A stretch of DNA of 64,000 bases from an uncultured Clostridia bacterium (GCA_947630235.1 CANRGN010000009.1:1-64000); one strand, 5' to 3'; positions 1-11,732 are shown, counted from the stretch's first letter. Notes: generated by a model not told the origin, from the letters alone. Program-made: numbers and translations.

Positions 1-1556
1 TTTTCGAATTTTATTTTGATTATATTTTTTGAAGAACTAAAAGAAAATTAGAAAAGATTTTTTATCATTAAATTTTTATAAATAAAAAAAAATAAGAAAA
101 TTAGATTTTTATTTTTAAAGAATGAAATAAAAATTAAATTAAATTTAATTAATAAGAAGAATTTAAGTATATAGTTAGAAAAAATTTTATAGTAGAAGTA
201 TTAAAAAAGTTTTATAAAAGAAGAAAAAATATATATTAAATTTTTAATCTTTAAAATGTGAATAAATAACAAGATAGAAGATTTTGAATTTTCAAATTTT
301 ATATTATCATTAACAATTTTTTAGAGAAAAAATAATATAAGTAGAAGCTTTTTGTTTTGAAAAGGAGAATATGGTAGAGAAATTTTACTCCCAAAAAAAT
401 TATAATTTAAAATTTTATATTATATTATTTTAGAGAAAAAAATTATTTTGATTTGAAAAAATATAATAAGAGCAGATTTAAAATTTAAAGAATAAAATAA
501 AACTTCAAATTAATAGAAATTGAATTATTATAATTTTATTAGAAGAAAATAGTAGAAAAATGCTAGATAAAAAATTTTTATAAAGAAAGTAAATTATAAA
601 AAATTAGTTTTATGATTTTAAAATTGTGAATAAAATTATAAATAAAATAGTAAGAAAAAATATTTAAAATTTTCGAATTGTATATTGATCGGATTTTTTG
701 AAAAAAGGAAAGATAGGATAGAGAAAAAATTTTAGTGATTTAATTTTTTCAAATTATTTTATAGTTTAAAGTTTTATAATATATTATTTTAGAGAAAAAA
801 ATAATAAAAGTAAAAGCATTTTGGTTTGTTAAAAACTAAAAATGAAGAAAAAGTAGATTTTTGAATTTTAGAAAAAGGAAATTTTATATAAAAAATAGGA
901 AGAAAAAATATAATTTTTTCTTGGGAAATAAATATAAAAAAATACGAAAAAATGTTTTGATAAAAGATTGCTTTTTTGAAAAAATATTTGTTATTTTTTC
1001 TAAAATAAATTGTAAAAAAATAAGTAAAAAATGGTAAGAAACAATAAAAAGTTTTCTAAAAATATTATTGTTCTGTTAAAAAAAATTAAATGATAATATT
1101 CGATTTTATAAAATTTGAAAATCAGTTTTTTTATTAAACAGTTTTTTTAAATTTGGTTTAATAGAATTTAAAAAAATAGTTTTGGAGTATGGAAGTCAAA
1201 GATTATATAAAAAAATGTAGAGATTTTTGATAAATTGCAAGAATAAATATTGAATTATTATCATTTTTTTTTGCTTCAGAAAGTATAATTTTATATAAAT
1301 TTGGATGTACATCTTTAATTTCTATTTTTTGTATATTTTAATTTTTATTATAGAAAATTTTTAGTTTTAATTTAATAGTAAACATAAAATAGGTGATATG
1401 ATTATTCATATAAAAGAATATTTTAATTAATATTATATAAAGAAAATAATAAAAATATAGAATTGTTTTTGAAAAATTTTTTAGATGATGTTTAATGTTA
1501 AATAATTAAACTTTTAATTTCTAATTGTGAAAGAATATAAGAAATTATATTTAAAA
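1..1556. repeat. AT-rich tandem repeat, unit 1
   Basis: First of three nearly identical units of about 1557 bp, each beginning at a TTTTCGAATT motif. The stretch is almost pure A/T, with stop codons in every frame and no gene that holds across units. Each unit contains a second, diverged start motif (here at 670), so it has a two-part substructure of about 670 plus 890 bp. The window begins exactly at this motif, so more units may lie upstream. I see no function in it. Confidence 0.9.
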
Positions 1557-3114
1557 TTTTCGAATTTCATTTTGATTATATTTTTTGAAGAACTAAAAGA
1601 AAATTAGAAAAGATTTTTTATCATTAAATTTTTATAAATTAAAAAAAAATAAGGAAATTAGATTTTTATTTTTAAAGAATGAAATAAAAATTAAATTTTA
1701 TTTAATTAATAATAAGAATTTAAGTATATAGTTAGAAAAAATTTTATAGTAGAAGTATTAAAAAAAGTTTTATAAAAGAAGAAAAAATATATATTAAATT
1801 TTTAATCTTTAAATTGTGAATAAATAACAAGATAGAATATATTGAATTTTCAAATTTTATATAATCATTAACAATTTTTTAGAGAAAAAATAATATAAGT
1901 AAAAGCATTTTGTTTTGAAAAGGAGAATATGGTAGAGAAATTTTTCCTCCCAAAAAATTATAATTTAAAATTTTATATTATATTATTTTAGAGAAAAAAA
2001 TTATTTTGATTTAAAAAAATATAATAAGAGGAGATTTAAAATTTAAAGAATAAAATAAAATTTCAAATTAATAGAAATTAAATTATTATAATTTAATTAG
2101 AAGAAAATAGTAGAAAAATGCTAGATAAAAAATTTTTATAAAGAAAGTAAATTATAAAAAATTAGTTTTATGATTTTAAAATTGTGAATAAAATTATAAA
2201 TAAAATAGTAAGAAAAAATATTTAAAATTTTCGAATTGTATATTGATCGGATTTTTTGAAAAAAGGAAAGATAGGATAGAGAAAAAATTTTAGTGATTTA
2301 ATTTTTTCAAATTATTTTATAGTTTAAAGTTTTATAATATATTATTTTAGAGAAAAAAATAATAAAAGTAAAAGCATTTTGGTTTGTTAAAAACTAAAAA
2401 TGAAGAAAAAGTAGATTTTTGAATTTTAGAAAAAGGAAATTTTATATAAAAAATAGGAAGAAAAAATATAATTTTTTCTTGGGAAATAAATATAAAAAAA
2501 TACGAAAAAATGTTTTGATAAAAGATTGCTTTTTTGAAAAAATATTTGTTATTTTTTCTAAAATAAATTGTAAAAAAATAAGTAAAAAATGGTAAGAAAC
2601 AATAAAAAGTTTTCTAAAAATATTATTGTTCTGTTAAAAAAAATTAAATGATAATATTCGATTTTATAAAATTTGAAAATCAGTTTTTTTATTAAACAGT
2701 TTTTTTAAATTTGGTTTAATAGAATTTAAAAAAATAGTTTTGGAGTATGGAAGTCAAAGATTATATAAAAAAATGTAGAGATTTTTGATAAATTGCAAGA
2801 ATAAATATTGAATTATTATCATTTTTTTTTGCTTCAGAAAGTATAATTTTATATAAATTTGGATGTACATCTTTAATTTCTATTTTTTGTATATTTTAAT
2901 TTTTATTATAGAAAATTTTTAGTTTTAATTTAATAGTAAACATAAAATAGGTGATATGATTATTCATATAAAAGAATATTTTAATTAATATTATATAAAG
3001 AAAATAATAAAAATATAGAATTGTTTTTGAAAAATTTTTTAGATGATGTTTAATGTTAAATAATTAAACTTTTAATTTCTAATTGTGAAAGAATATAAGA
3101 AATTATATTTAAAA
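1557..3114. repeat. AT-rich tandem repeat, unit 2
   Basis: Second unit, matching unit 1 over its whole length with scattered single-base changes and indels in homopolymers. The internal motif is at 2228, 1558 bp after its counterpart at 670. Indels shift any short reading frame relative to the other units, which argues against coding. Confidence 0.9.
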
Positions 3115-4667
3115 TTTTCGAATTTCATTTTGATTATATTTTTTGAAGAACTAAAAGAAAATTAGAAAAGATTTTTTATCATTAAATTTTTATAAATTAA
3201 AAAAAAATAAGGAAATTAGATTTTTATTTTTAAAGAATGAAATAAAAATTAAATTTTATTTAATTAATAATAAGAATTTAAGTATATAGTTAGAAAAAAT
3301 TTTATAGTAGAAGTATTAAAAAAGTTTTATAAAAGAAGAAAAATATATATTAAATTTTTAATCTTTAAAATGTGAATAAATAACAAGATAGAAGATTTTG
3401 AATTTTCAAATTTTATATTATCATTAACAATTTTTTAGAGAAAAAATAATATAAGTAGAAGCTTTTTGTTTTGAAAAGGAGAATATGGTAGAGAAATTTT
3501 ACTCCCAAAAAAATTATAATTTAAAATTTTATATTATATTATTTTAGAGAAAAAAATTATTTTGATTTGAAAAAATATAATAAGAGCAGATTTAAAATTT
3601 AAAGAATAAAATAAAACTTCAAATTAATAGAAATTGAATTATTATAATTTTATTAGAAGAAAATAGTAGAAAAATGCTAGATAAAAAATTTTTATAAAGA
3701 AAGTAAATTATAAAAAATTAGTTTTATGATTTTAAAATTGTGAATAAAATTATAAATAAAATAGTAAGAAAAAATATTTAAAATTTTCGAATCGTATATT
3801 GATCGGATTTTTTGAAAAAAGGGAAGATAGGATAGAGAAAAAATTTTAGCGATTTAATTTTTTCAAATTATTTTTTAGTTTAAAATTATATAATATATTA
3901 TTTTAGAGAAAAAAATAATAAAAATAAAAGCACTTTGGGGGGTAAAAAAACAAAAATAATGAAAATGTAGATTTTTGAATTTTTAAAAAAGAAAATTTAA
4001 TATAAAAAATAGGAAGAAAAAATATAATTTTTTCTTGGGAAATAAATATAATAAAATACGAAAAAATGTTTTGATAAAAGATTGCTTTTTTGAAAAAATA
4101 TTTGTTATTTTTCTAAAATAAATTGTAAAAAGATAAGTAAAAAATGGTAAGAAACAATAAAAAGTTTTCAAAAAATATTATTGTTCTGTTAAAAAAATTT
4201 AAATGATAATATTCGATTTTATAAAATTTGAAAATCAGTTTTTTTATTAAACAGTTTTTTTAAATTTGGTTTAATAGAATTTAAAAAAATAGTTTTGGAG
4301 TATGGAAGTCAAAGATTATATAAAAAAATGTAGAGATTTTTGATAAATTGCAAGAATAAATATTGAATTATTATCATTTTTTTGCTTTAGAAAGTATAAT
4401 TTTATATAAATTTGGATGTACATTTTTTATTTCTATTTTTTGTATATTTTAATTTTTATTATAAAAAATTTTTATTTTTAATTTAATAGTGAACATAAAA
4501 TAGCCGTTATAATTATTCATACAAAAGTATATGTTAATTTATATTAAAAAAATAAAATATAAATATATAAAAATATAAATCAGTTTTTGAAAAGTTTTAA
4601 AATTTGCGATATATATTAAATAATAAAATATTAAATCTCTAAATTAAGAATAAATAATATTTATAAA
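3115..4667. repeat. AT-rich tandem repeat, unit 3 (3' end diverged)
   Basis: Third unit, close to units 1 and 2 until about 4490 and then increasingly diverged. The internal motif is at 3784. A 62-codon minus-strand reading frame at 3983-4171 exists only because a T-run is one base shorter here than in units 1 and 2, so I do not call it a gene. Confidence 0.85.
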
Positions 4668-4861
4668 TTTCGAATTGTATTTAGATTGAATTTTGGAAAA
4701 AGGGAATATAAAGTAGAAATGTTTTTATCAATTTTTTTCAAATTAAAATTAAAATTCAATTTTAAATTTTATATTATTTTATAAAAATCATAACTACCAT
4801 TTAACTGGAGTTTTGATCTTTTCATAGAAGACTTTTTTCTAACATTTTTAGGCTAGCTAAA

Positions 4862-5034
4862 TACCTTTTGAATTTATTTTATTTTTAAAAGATATGGCTG
4901 CAGTGTGACCATATCTTTTTCAATCTTTTGTATATTTAATTTCTTAAGTATTTCTGTACCATATAAAAATTCAAATGCTTCATATTGTTTTTTTTAGTTT
5001 AAAGATTTTCTTGGTTTTATCATATTTAGAAGCT
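4862..5034 (-). pseudogene. scrap of a transposase C-terminus (IS30-like?)
   Basis: Reading the minus strand gives KPRKSLN, an in-frame stop, then KKQYEAFEFLYGTEILKKLN. This resembles the PRKxLxxKTPxE end of integrase-core (DDE) transposases such as IS30. No start, catalytic residues or terminal repeats remain. The base composition is less extreme than in the surrounding repeat. The family assignment is a guess from one short motif. Confidence 0.3.
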
Positions 5035-5047
5035 TTTTAGAGCCACG

Positions 5048-5072
5048 TATATAACATGTGGCTTTAAATACA
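5048..5072. other. short hairpin beside the transposase scrap
   Basis: The inverted repeat GCCAC / GTGGC sits just outside the transposase-like scrap, with its loop spanning a short AT stretch. It may be the remains of an insertion-sequence terminator or end. No further support is visible. Confidence 0.3.
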
Positions 5073-5982
5073 AAAAAGTAGAAGCATTTTACTTTAAAAA
5101 AATATAATAAGAGAGAGAATTTTAAAAATTTAAATAATAAAATAAAACTTCAATTTAATAATTAATAGGCTTCTAATTATTATAATATAATAAAAAAGTT
5201 TAGTAGAAAAAAGCAGGAAAAAGATTTTATAAAGGAAGTAAAATATAAAAAAATTAATTTTTTGATTTCAAAATTGTGAATAAAAATATAAATAAATAGT
5301 AAGAAAAAATATTTAAAATTTTCGAATTGTATATTGATCGTTTTTTTTGAAAAAAGGAAAGATCGGATATAGAAAATTTTTTAGCAATTTAATTTTTTCA
5401 AATTATTTTTTAGTTTAAAATTTTATAATATATTATTTTAGAGAAAAAAATAATAAAAGTAAAAGCATTTTGCTTTGTTAAAAAACAAAAATAATGAAAA
5501 AGTAGATTTTTTAGTTTTTGAATAAGAGAATTTAATATAAAAAATAGGAAGAAAAAATATAATTTTTTCTTGGGAAATAAATATAATAAAATGCGAAAAA
5601 ATGTTTTTATAAAAACTTGCTTTTTTGAAAAAATATTTGCTTTTTTTCTAAAATAAATTGTAAAAAAATAAGTAAAAAATGGTAAGAAACAATAAAAATT
5701 TTTCAAAAAATATTATTGTTCTGTTAAAAAAATTTAAATGATAATATTCGATTTTATAAAATTTGAAAATAATCTTTTTATAAATCTATTTTTTTAAAAT
5801 TTGGTTTAATAGAATTAAAAAAAATAGTTTTGAAGTATAGAATACAAAGATTATAAAAAAAATTAAATTGATTTTGATAAATTGCAAGAATAAATATAAA
5901 ATTTTGAAAGTTTTTTGTAGTTGCAAAATTTTGAATTTACGAATATAATTCAATAAAGATTTGAAATTTTTGTGGTGATGTT

Positions 5983-7035
5983 ATGGGTAATAAAATTGAT
6001 GAAAAAAATGAGATTTCTAGCAATATTATTTCTGAAAATATAGATAATACCAAAAATGAAATTAAAAAACTCACTAGAAAAACAAAAGATAAAAAAATAA
6101 AAAGGTTAAATGAAGAATATGATAAAGCTATAGATAAAGCAGATAAAATAAAAGATGAAATTATAGAACGTTTAGAAAAAAATGCAAGAAAAGCTGAAAA
6201 AAAATCTATAACAATATGTGGCGTTAAAATATGGGAAATAATGTCGTATTTAGTTATTTATAGTTTTCTGGGTTTTTGCTTAGAAACAGTTTATGGATTA
6301 TTAACGAAAGGTGTTATTGAAAGTAGACAAAGTTTTTTATATGGCCCTTTTTGTGGAATTTATGGATTAGGCGCTACTATAATGATATTACTTCTTCAAT
6401 ATTTTAAAAAAAATAATTATACTTTATTTTTGGGTGGTTATATAATTGGTTCAGTTATAGAATACTTCGTTAGTTTATTTGGCGAAATGATTCTGAATGT
6501 TAAGTGGTGGGATTATTCAAATCAACCTTTTAATATAAATGGAAGAGTATGTTTATTTTATTCAATTGCATGGGGAATAATTGCTATTTATTTAATTGGC
6601 CATTTTAATCCAATAGTAGATAATTTGATATATAAATTTAAGAAGAAATTGCCAAAGTATTTGTTGCCGGTTGTTTTCGATATTTTTACATTTTTACTTT
6701 TAGTTGATTGTATTATTTCTGGAATAGCTGTAAATGTTTTTTATTGTAGATTAGTATATGAAAATGATTTAAACATAAAAAATGCTCAAGTATACAAACA
6801 AGAATATGAGGACATATTAAGTAATGATTTTTGGAGAGATTTTACATTAAAACACTTTTCTAATGAAAAAATGTTAAAAACATATCCTAACTTAAAATTT
6901 GAAGATATAGATGGAAATATTATTTTTGCAAAAGACTATTTAAAAGATATAAAACCATATTATTTAAAATTATTTACTCCAAAAAATGATTCTAATAAAT
7001 TAGTAAAAGTTGAAGATGTAAATTATGAAGAATGA
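5983..7035 (+). CDS. CmpB-type (PF06541) multi-pass membrane protein
   Basis: This 350-residue protein has a charged, Lys/Glu-rich, probably coiled N-terminal region (about residues 1-75) followed by a hydrophobic block of several membrane segments (about 85-260). The block begins WEIMSYLVIYSFLGF and contains YGPFCGIYGLGA and VKWWDYSNQPFNINGRVCL. These are hallmarks of the family annotated as putative ABC transporter permease (CmpB, formerly DUF1113). No ATPase or binding protein lies nearby, so transport activity is unproven and the substrate unknown. The C-terminal 90 residues are soluble and not recognised. The ATG at 5983 is preceded by a weak GGTGATG. It is a single-gene unit converging on the next gene across a shared terminator. 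Confidence 0.8.
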   Translation: MGNKIDEKNEISSNIISENIDNTKNEIKKLTRKTKDKKIKRLNEEYDKAIDKADKIKDEIIERLEKNARKAEKKSITICGVKIWEIMSYLVIYSFLGFCLETVYGLLTKGVIESRQSFLYGPFCGIYGLGATIMILLLQYFKKNNYTLFLGGYIIGSVIEYFVSLFGEMILNVKWWDYSNQPFNINGRVCLFYSIAWGIIAIYLIGHFNPIVDNLIYKFKKKLPKYLLPVVFDIFTFLLLVDCIISGIAVNVFYCRLVYENDLNIKNAQVYKQEYEDILSNDFWRDFTLKHFSNEKMLKTYPNLKFEDIDGNIIFAKDYLKDIKPYYLKLFTPKNDSNKLVKVEDVNYEE

Positions 7036-7038
7036 ACT

Positions 7039-7070
7039 AGAAAACCAGAGGGATGGACCTCTGGTTTTCT
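7039..7070. terminator. bidirectional terminator between convergent genes
   Basis: A 13-bp perfect stem, AGAAAACCAGAGG, with a 6-nt loop. The A-run on one side and T-run on the other make it usable from both strands. It lies between the stop at 7035 (+) and the stop at 7093 (-). Confidence 0.85.
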
Positions 7071-7092
7071 GGTTCATGATTTTGTTTTTTTA

Positions 7093-10000
7093 TTATTTTT
7101 GTTTAGCTTTTGCTTTCTTGATTTTGTTTTTTCGAATTTTTTTATTTTCAGCGTTTGTAGCTTTTTTAGATTTTTTACTTTGATTTAAATTATCTTTAGC
7201 TACAGTTAGCATAAGTTTTAATCTATTTGTTTGATTTGTTTCGCTAGCACCTGGATCGTAATCTATTGGAGAAATGTTAGCATAAGGATATTTTGATCTA
7301 ATTGATTTTATAACACCTTTTCCAACAACATGATTAGGAAGGCAAGCAAATGGCTGAACACAAACAATATTTGGGATTCCATGTTCAATATATTCAATCA
7401 TTTCTGCTGTTAGGAACCAACCTTCTCCTGTTTGATTTCCAATTGATAGTATATCTTTAACTTTATCTTCAAGCTCCATTATATCACAAACAGGAAGATA
7501 ACCTTTTTTGGATTTTTCTAAAGCTTTTTTCATAGGTTTTTCTAAAATTTCTAATAATTTTATTACAATCTTAAAAATTTTCGAAGTCGTTTTATTAGTA
7601 TTTAATAATTCATTAAATGTAATTTTGTGGGTACAAATAAATTTTAAGAATCCCATAAAATCTGGAAGAACAACTTCAGCTCCATCTGCTTCAAGTTTTT
7701 GAGCTACATAATTATTTCCAAATGGATGATATTTTATAAGAACTTCACCAACTATACCAACTTTAGGTTTTTTAATATTTGTGTTTAGTTTTATTTTTTC
7801 AAAATCATCAACTATATCAAACATACTTTTTTTGAAATCTTTATAGTTTCCTTTTGCTACAATATCTTTTGATTTTTCCATCCATTTATTAAATAATTCT
7901 TCAGATTCACCTTTATTTACTTCATAAGGTCTGTTTTTATAAAGCATTTTTTGAAGTAAATCTCCATAAATTACACATTTTAATAATCTATCAACCATTT
8001 TAGGAGTAATTTTAAATCCTGAAGCTTTTTCCATACCTACTATATTAAAAGAAACTATTGGAATATTTGGATATCCAGCATCCTTTAAAGCTTTTCTAAT
8101 AAATCCTATATAATTTGTAGCTCTACAACCACCGCCAGTTTGTGACATTATTAAAGCAGTTTTATTCAAATCATATTTTCCAGATTGAAGAGCTTCTATC
8201 ATTTGACCAGTAGTTAAAATTGCAGGATAACAAGCATCATTATTTACATATCTTAAACCAACTTCAACAGTATGAGGTGTACATTCTCTTAATAAATGTA
8301 AATTATATCCTAGTGATTTTAATGCTGGTTCTAATAAATCAAAATGTATTGGTGCCATTTGTGGTGATAAAATAGTATATCCTTCTTCACGCATTTCTTT
8401 TGTAAAAGGTATTTTTTTAATATCGTAATCGCCAGAAGAGGAATCTTCTTTGGCTTTTTGCTTTGTAGCAATTCTCTTATTCATGCTAGCAAGTAAAGAA
8501 CGGATACGTATGCGAATAGCTCCTAAATTATTTATTTCATCTATTTTTATAAGAGTATACATGTTATTATAGCTTTTTAAAATTTCTTCAACTTGATCTG
8601 TAGTAACTGCATCAACACCACAACCAAAAGAATTTAGTTGAACTAATTCTAATTTATCATTTTTTCCAACGAAATCAGCTGTAGCATAAAGCCTTGAATG
8701 AAACATCCATTGATCAACAACCCTTAATGGTCGTTTTGGCTCTGTTTTATCAGATAAACTATCTTCAGATAACACACATAATCCCAAACTAGTAATTAAT
8801 GTATCTATACCATGATTTATTTCTGGATCCACATGATATGGTCTACCACTAAGTACAATTCCTCTTAAATCATTTTTTTCTATATAATCTAATACTTCTT
8901 CTCCTTTTTTATGAACATCTTCTCTAAAATGTTGATATTCTGCTTCTGCAGATTTTGCAGCTTCATTTAATTCTTTTTTAGTAAATTTATATTGTTTGAA
9001 ACATTCTAATTCATAAACTTTTTTTACTAAATTTTTAATATCATCTATTGGTAAAAATGGGTTTAAATAATTTATATCAGGACTTTTTAATTCTTCAATA
9101 TTATTTTTTATAACTTCAGAATATGATATTACTATTGGACAATTATAGTGATTATCGCTACCTTCAAATTCTTTACGAGAATATGGTACACATGGATAGA
9201 ATATAGTTTTTATTCCTTTTTCTAATAAACTCATTATATGTCCATGAGCAAGTTTTGCTGGATAACAAACAGATTCTGAAGGCATTGATTCAATACCTTT
9301 TTCATAAGTTTTCCTTGTACTGCTTTCTGATATAATAACTCTAAATCCAAGCTTTGTTAGAAAAGTAAACCAAAATGGATAATCTTCATACATATTTAAA
9401 ACTCTTGGTATACCTATAGTTCCCCTTTTTGCTTGCTCCTCAGGTAGAGGAGTATAATTGAATAATCTTTGATATTTATATTTATATAGATTAGGAAGGT
9501 TATTATTATTTATATTTTCACCGCTACCTTTTTCACATCTATTACCAGATATAAATTTTTTTCCGTTACCAAATTTATTAACAGTTAATTGACAATTGTT
9601 TTCACATTTTCCACATCTAACATGAGTTACTTTGATATCTAGATTATCTAGTTCGTTATTTTTTAGAATAGTTGAATAATAATCCATATCCATATTGCTA
9701 TTATATTGCTCTCTTGCAAGTATAGCAACACCATAAGCTCCCATAAGTCCAGCAATATCTGGTCTAATAACATTTTTTCCAACAATAAGCTCAAAACTTC
9801 TTAGTACAGCATCATTGTAAAAAGTTCCACCTTGTACTACTATATTATCTCCAAGTGTAGATGTATCTCTTACTTTCATAACTTTTTGAATTGCATTTTT
9901 TATAACTGAATAAGAAAGCCCACTAGATATATCGCCAACAGAAAAGCCTTCTTTTTGAGCTTGTTTTATTTTAGAATTCATAAAAACTGTACATCTAGAA

Positions 10001-11442
10001 CCTAAATCAACAGGAGTTTTTGCTTTTATAGCTTCTGCAACAAAATCTTCTATTTTTAAACCTAAACTTTTTGCAAATGTTTCAATAAAAGAGCCACAAC
10101 CTGAAGAACAAGCTTCATTTAGCATAATATTATCAATATTATCATCTTTTAATTTTATGTATTTCATATCTTGACCGCCAATGTCAATAATACTAGTAAC
10201 ATTAGGTAAAAATTCTTTTGCAGAAGTATAATGAGCTATAGTTTCTATTTCATTTAAATCTATATTTAATGCTGTTTGAATAAGCTTTTCACCATATCCT
10301 GTAACGCCACTAAAACGAAGTCTAGCTTCTTTTGGTAAAACTTTATATAATTCTTTAAGCATAGAAATAACACTTTTTAAAGGATTTCCACCATTGCTTC
10401 CATATAAAGAATATAATAATGCTCCATCTCTATCTATTAAAACAAGTTTTGTAGTAGTAGATCCTGCATCTATTCCTAAAAAACAATCGCCTTTAAAGGT
10501 TTTTAAATCTTTTCTTTGAACTTTATTTTTTTCATGACGAGCTTTAAATTCTTTATATTCTTTTTCAGATTCAAATAATGCTGGAAGAGGCTTGCTTTCA
10601 GTATATTTTGCATTTTTAAAGTGTGAAAGTTTTTCTTTTAAATCATTTGCAGTAATAATTTTTGAATTAGTTGATTCTAAAGCAGCTCCACTAGCAACTA
10701 ATAAATGAGCATTTTCAGGTATAATTATTTCTTTCTTTTTTAGATTTAATGTTTCTATAAATCTTTGACGAAGTTCAGGAAGATAGCTTAAAGGACCTCC
10801 TAAAAAAGCTACATTTCCTTTTATAGGTCTACCACAAGCAAGCCCACTAATAGTTTGGTTTACAACAGCTTGAAAAATAGAAGCAGAAATATCTTCTTTA
10901 GCTGCTCCTTCATTAAGTAATGGTTGTATATCAGTTTTTGCAAAAACACCACAACGAGAAGCTATTGGATAAATTGTTTTATGATTTTTTGCATATTCAT
11001 TTAATCCAGCAGTATCTGTGTCAAGAAGTGAAGCCATTTGATCTAAAAATGCTCCTGTTCCACCAGCACAAGTTCCGTTCATTCTTTGCTCAATAAATTT
11101 ATCAAAATAAATTATTTTTGCATCTTCACCACCGAGCTCAATAACGACATCTGTTTTTGGAATATATTTTTCAACAGCTTTTTTACAAGCTACAACTTCT
11201 TGAATAAATGGAATATCTAATAATTTTGATATTTCTAAAGCTCCAGAACCAGTTAAATTCATTGTAAATGAACTATTTGGATAATCTTTTATAAGTTTTG
11301 TAAGTACATCGTAAATAGTATTTTTTGTATCTGAAAAATGACGAGTATAATTATTGTATATAGATTTTAATTTATCGTTCATTACAACTATTTTTACAGT
11401 TGTTGATCCAACATCTAAACCAACATGTAATAAGTTACTCAT
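7093..11442 (-). CDS. two-domain acyl-CoA dehydratase activase-related protein
   Basis: The protein has 1449 residues. There are two ASKHA/BcrAD-BadFG ATPase domains: residues about 4-255 (VGLDVGSTTVK, GTCAGGTGAFLDQM) and about 317-570 (GIDAGSTTTKLV, ACSSGCGSFIETF). Each carries the Cys that in 2-hydroxyacyl-CoA dehydratase activators helps bind the dimer's [4Fe-4S] cluster. A Cys cluster (RCGKCENNC) follows near 607, then a DUF2229 region (GIPRVLNMYEDYPFW, about 674) and HgdB-like halves (SGRPYHVDPEINHG, about 864; GGGCRATNYIGF, about 1104). The tail is Lys-rich. Such large fusions are widespread in anaerobic Firmicutes but their substrate is not established. I place the start at 11442 because AAAGGAG lies just upstream. 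A farther ATG at 11460 would place that site inside the gene. Confidence 0.85.
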   Translation of the reverse strand: MSNLLHVGLDVGSTTVKIVVMNDKLKSIYNNYTRHFSDTKNTIYDVLTKLIKDYPNSSFTMNLTGSGALEISKLLDIPFIQEVVACKKAVEKYIPKTDVVIELGGEDAKIIYFDKFIEQRMNGTCAGGTGAFLDQMASLLDTDTAGLNEYAKNHKTIYPIASRCGVFAKTDIQPLLNEGAAKEDISASIFQAVVNQTISGLACGRPIKGNVAFLGGPLSYLPELRQRFIETLNLKKKEIIIPENAHLLVASGAALESTNSKIITANDLKEKLSHFKNAKYTESKPLPALFESEKEYKEFKARHEKNKVQRKDLKTFKGDCFLGIDAGSTTTKLVLIDRDGALLYSLYGSNGGNPLKSVISMLKELYKVLPKEARLRFSGVTGYGEKLIQTALNIDLNEIETIAHYTSAKEFLPNVTSIIDIGGQDMKYIKLKDDNIDNIMLNEACSSGCGSFIETFAKSLGLKIEDFVAEAIKAKTPVDLGSRCTVFMNSKIKQAQKEGFSVGDISSGLSYSVIKNAIQKVMKVRDTSTLGDNIVVQGGTFYNDAVLRSFELIVGKNVIRPDIAGLMGAYGVAILAREQYNSNMDMDYYSTILKNNELDNLDIKVTHVRCGKCENNCQLTVNKFGNGKKFISGNRCEKGSGENINNNNLPNLYKYKYQRLFNYTPLPEEQAKRGTIGIPRVLNMYEDYPFWFTFLTKLGFRVIISESSTRKTYEKGIESMPSESVCYPAKLAHGHIMSLLEKGIKTIFYPCVPYSRKEFEGSDNHYNCPIVISYSEVIKNNIEELKSPDINYLNPFLPIDDIKNLVKKVYELECFKQYKFTKKELNEAAKSAEAEYQHFREDVHKKGEEVLDYIEKNDLRGIVLSGRPYHVDPEINHGIDTLITSLGLCVLSEDSLSDKTEPKRPLRVVDQWMFHSRLYATADFVGKNDKLELVQLNSFGCGVDAVTTDQVEEILKSYNNMYTLIKIDEINNLGAIRIRIRSLLASMNKRIATKQKAKEDSSSGDYDIKKIPFTKEMREEGYTILSPQMAPIHFDLLEPALKSLGYNLHLLRECTPHTVEVGLRYVNNDACYPAILTTGQMIEALQSGKYDLNKTALIMSQTGGGCRATNYIGFIRKALKDAGYPNIPIVSFNIVGMEKASGFKITPKMVDRLLKCVIYGDLLQKMLYKNRPYEVNKGESEELFNKWMEKSKDIVAKGNYKDFKKSMFDIVDDFEKIKLNTNIKKPKVGIVGEVLIKYHPFGNNYVAQKLEADGAEVVLPDFMGFLKFICTHKITFNELLNTNKTTSKIFKIVIKLLEILEKPMKKALEKSKKGYLPVCDIMELEDKVKDILSIGNQTGEGWFLTAEMIEYIEHGIPNIVCVQPFACLPNHVVGKGVIKSIRSKYPYANISPIDYDPGASETNQTNRLKLMLTVAKDNLNQSKKSKKATNAENKKIRKNKIKKAKAKQK

Positions 11443-11486
11443 ATTAAAATCTCCTTTCAAAGTAAAAAGATTTTTTTTCTTTATAT

Positions 11487-11515
11487 ATAATACATTGCAA
11501 AATTCGATTTGTCAA
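11487..11515 (-). promoter_or_regulatory. sigma-A-type promoter of the activase-like gene
   Basis: On the minus strand TTGACA, a 17-bp spacer and TATTAT lie about 45 bp upstream of the ATG at 11442. Confidence 0.75.
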
Positions 11516-11732
11516 TTGATAAAACTGCTAAAATTAGTGAAATATAAGGAAAAAATGATTTTTTTTCCATTTAAGATAAATATATTTAAAAAATTTTTAA
11601 TTAGTACAAATTGTTTCATATAAAGTATTATGTAAATTATTAAAAATTTCAAAATATCATAATTAAATAATCATAAAAACAAATAAAATGAATAGCTTGT
11701 AAAAAGAGAAAAAAAAAGAAAGGATTATTATT

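Larger units (their letters stand above)
4668..5940. repeat. AT-rich tandem repeat, degraded fourth unit
   Basis: This starts with a variant TTTCGAATTG motif and regains clear similarity to the second part of the unit from about 5085, with the internal motif at 5319. The interval 4740-5085 is replaced by unrelated sequence containing a transposase-like scrap. It forms the edge between the repeat field and normal coding DNA at 5983. Confidence 0.75.

Noticed and set aside
5410-5706. 98-codon minus-strand frame in the AT-rich repeat, similar to one at 3983-4171
   Set aside because: The frame is broken by T-run indels in units 1 and 2, has Phe/Lys-only composition expected of A/T-rich DNA, and lacks a ribosome site. 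It reflects the repeat, not a gene.
1-5940. CRISPR or rRNA-type repeats in the AT-rich field
   Set aside because: Units are 1.56 kb, contiguous and non-coding, without short repeat/spacer periodicity or rRNA signatures.
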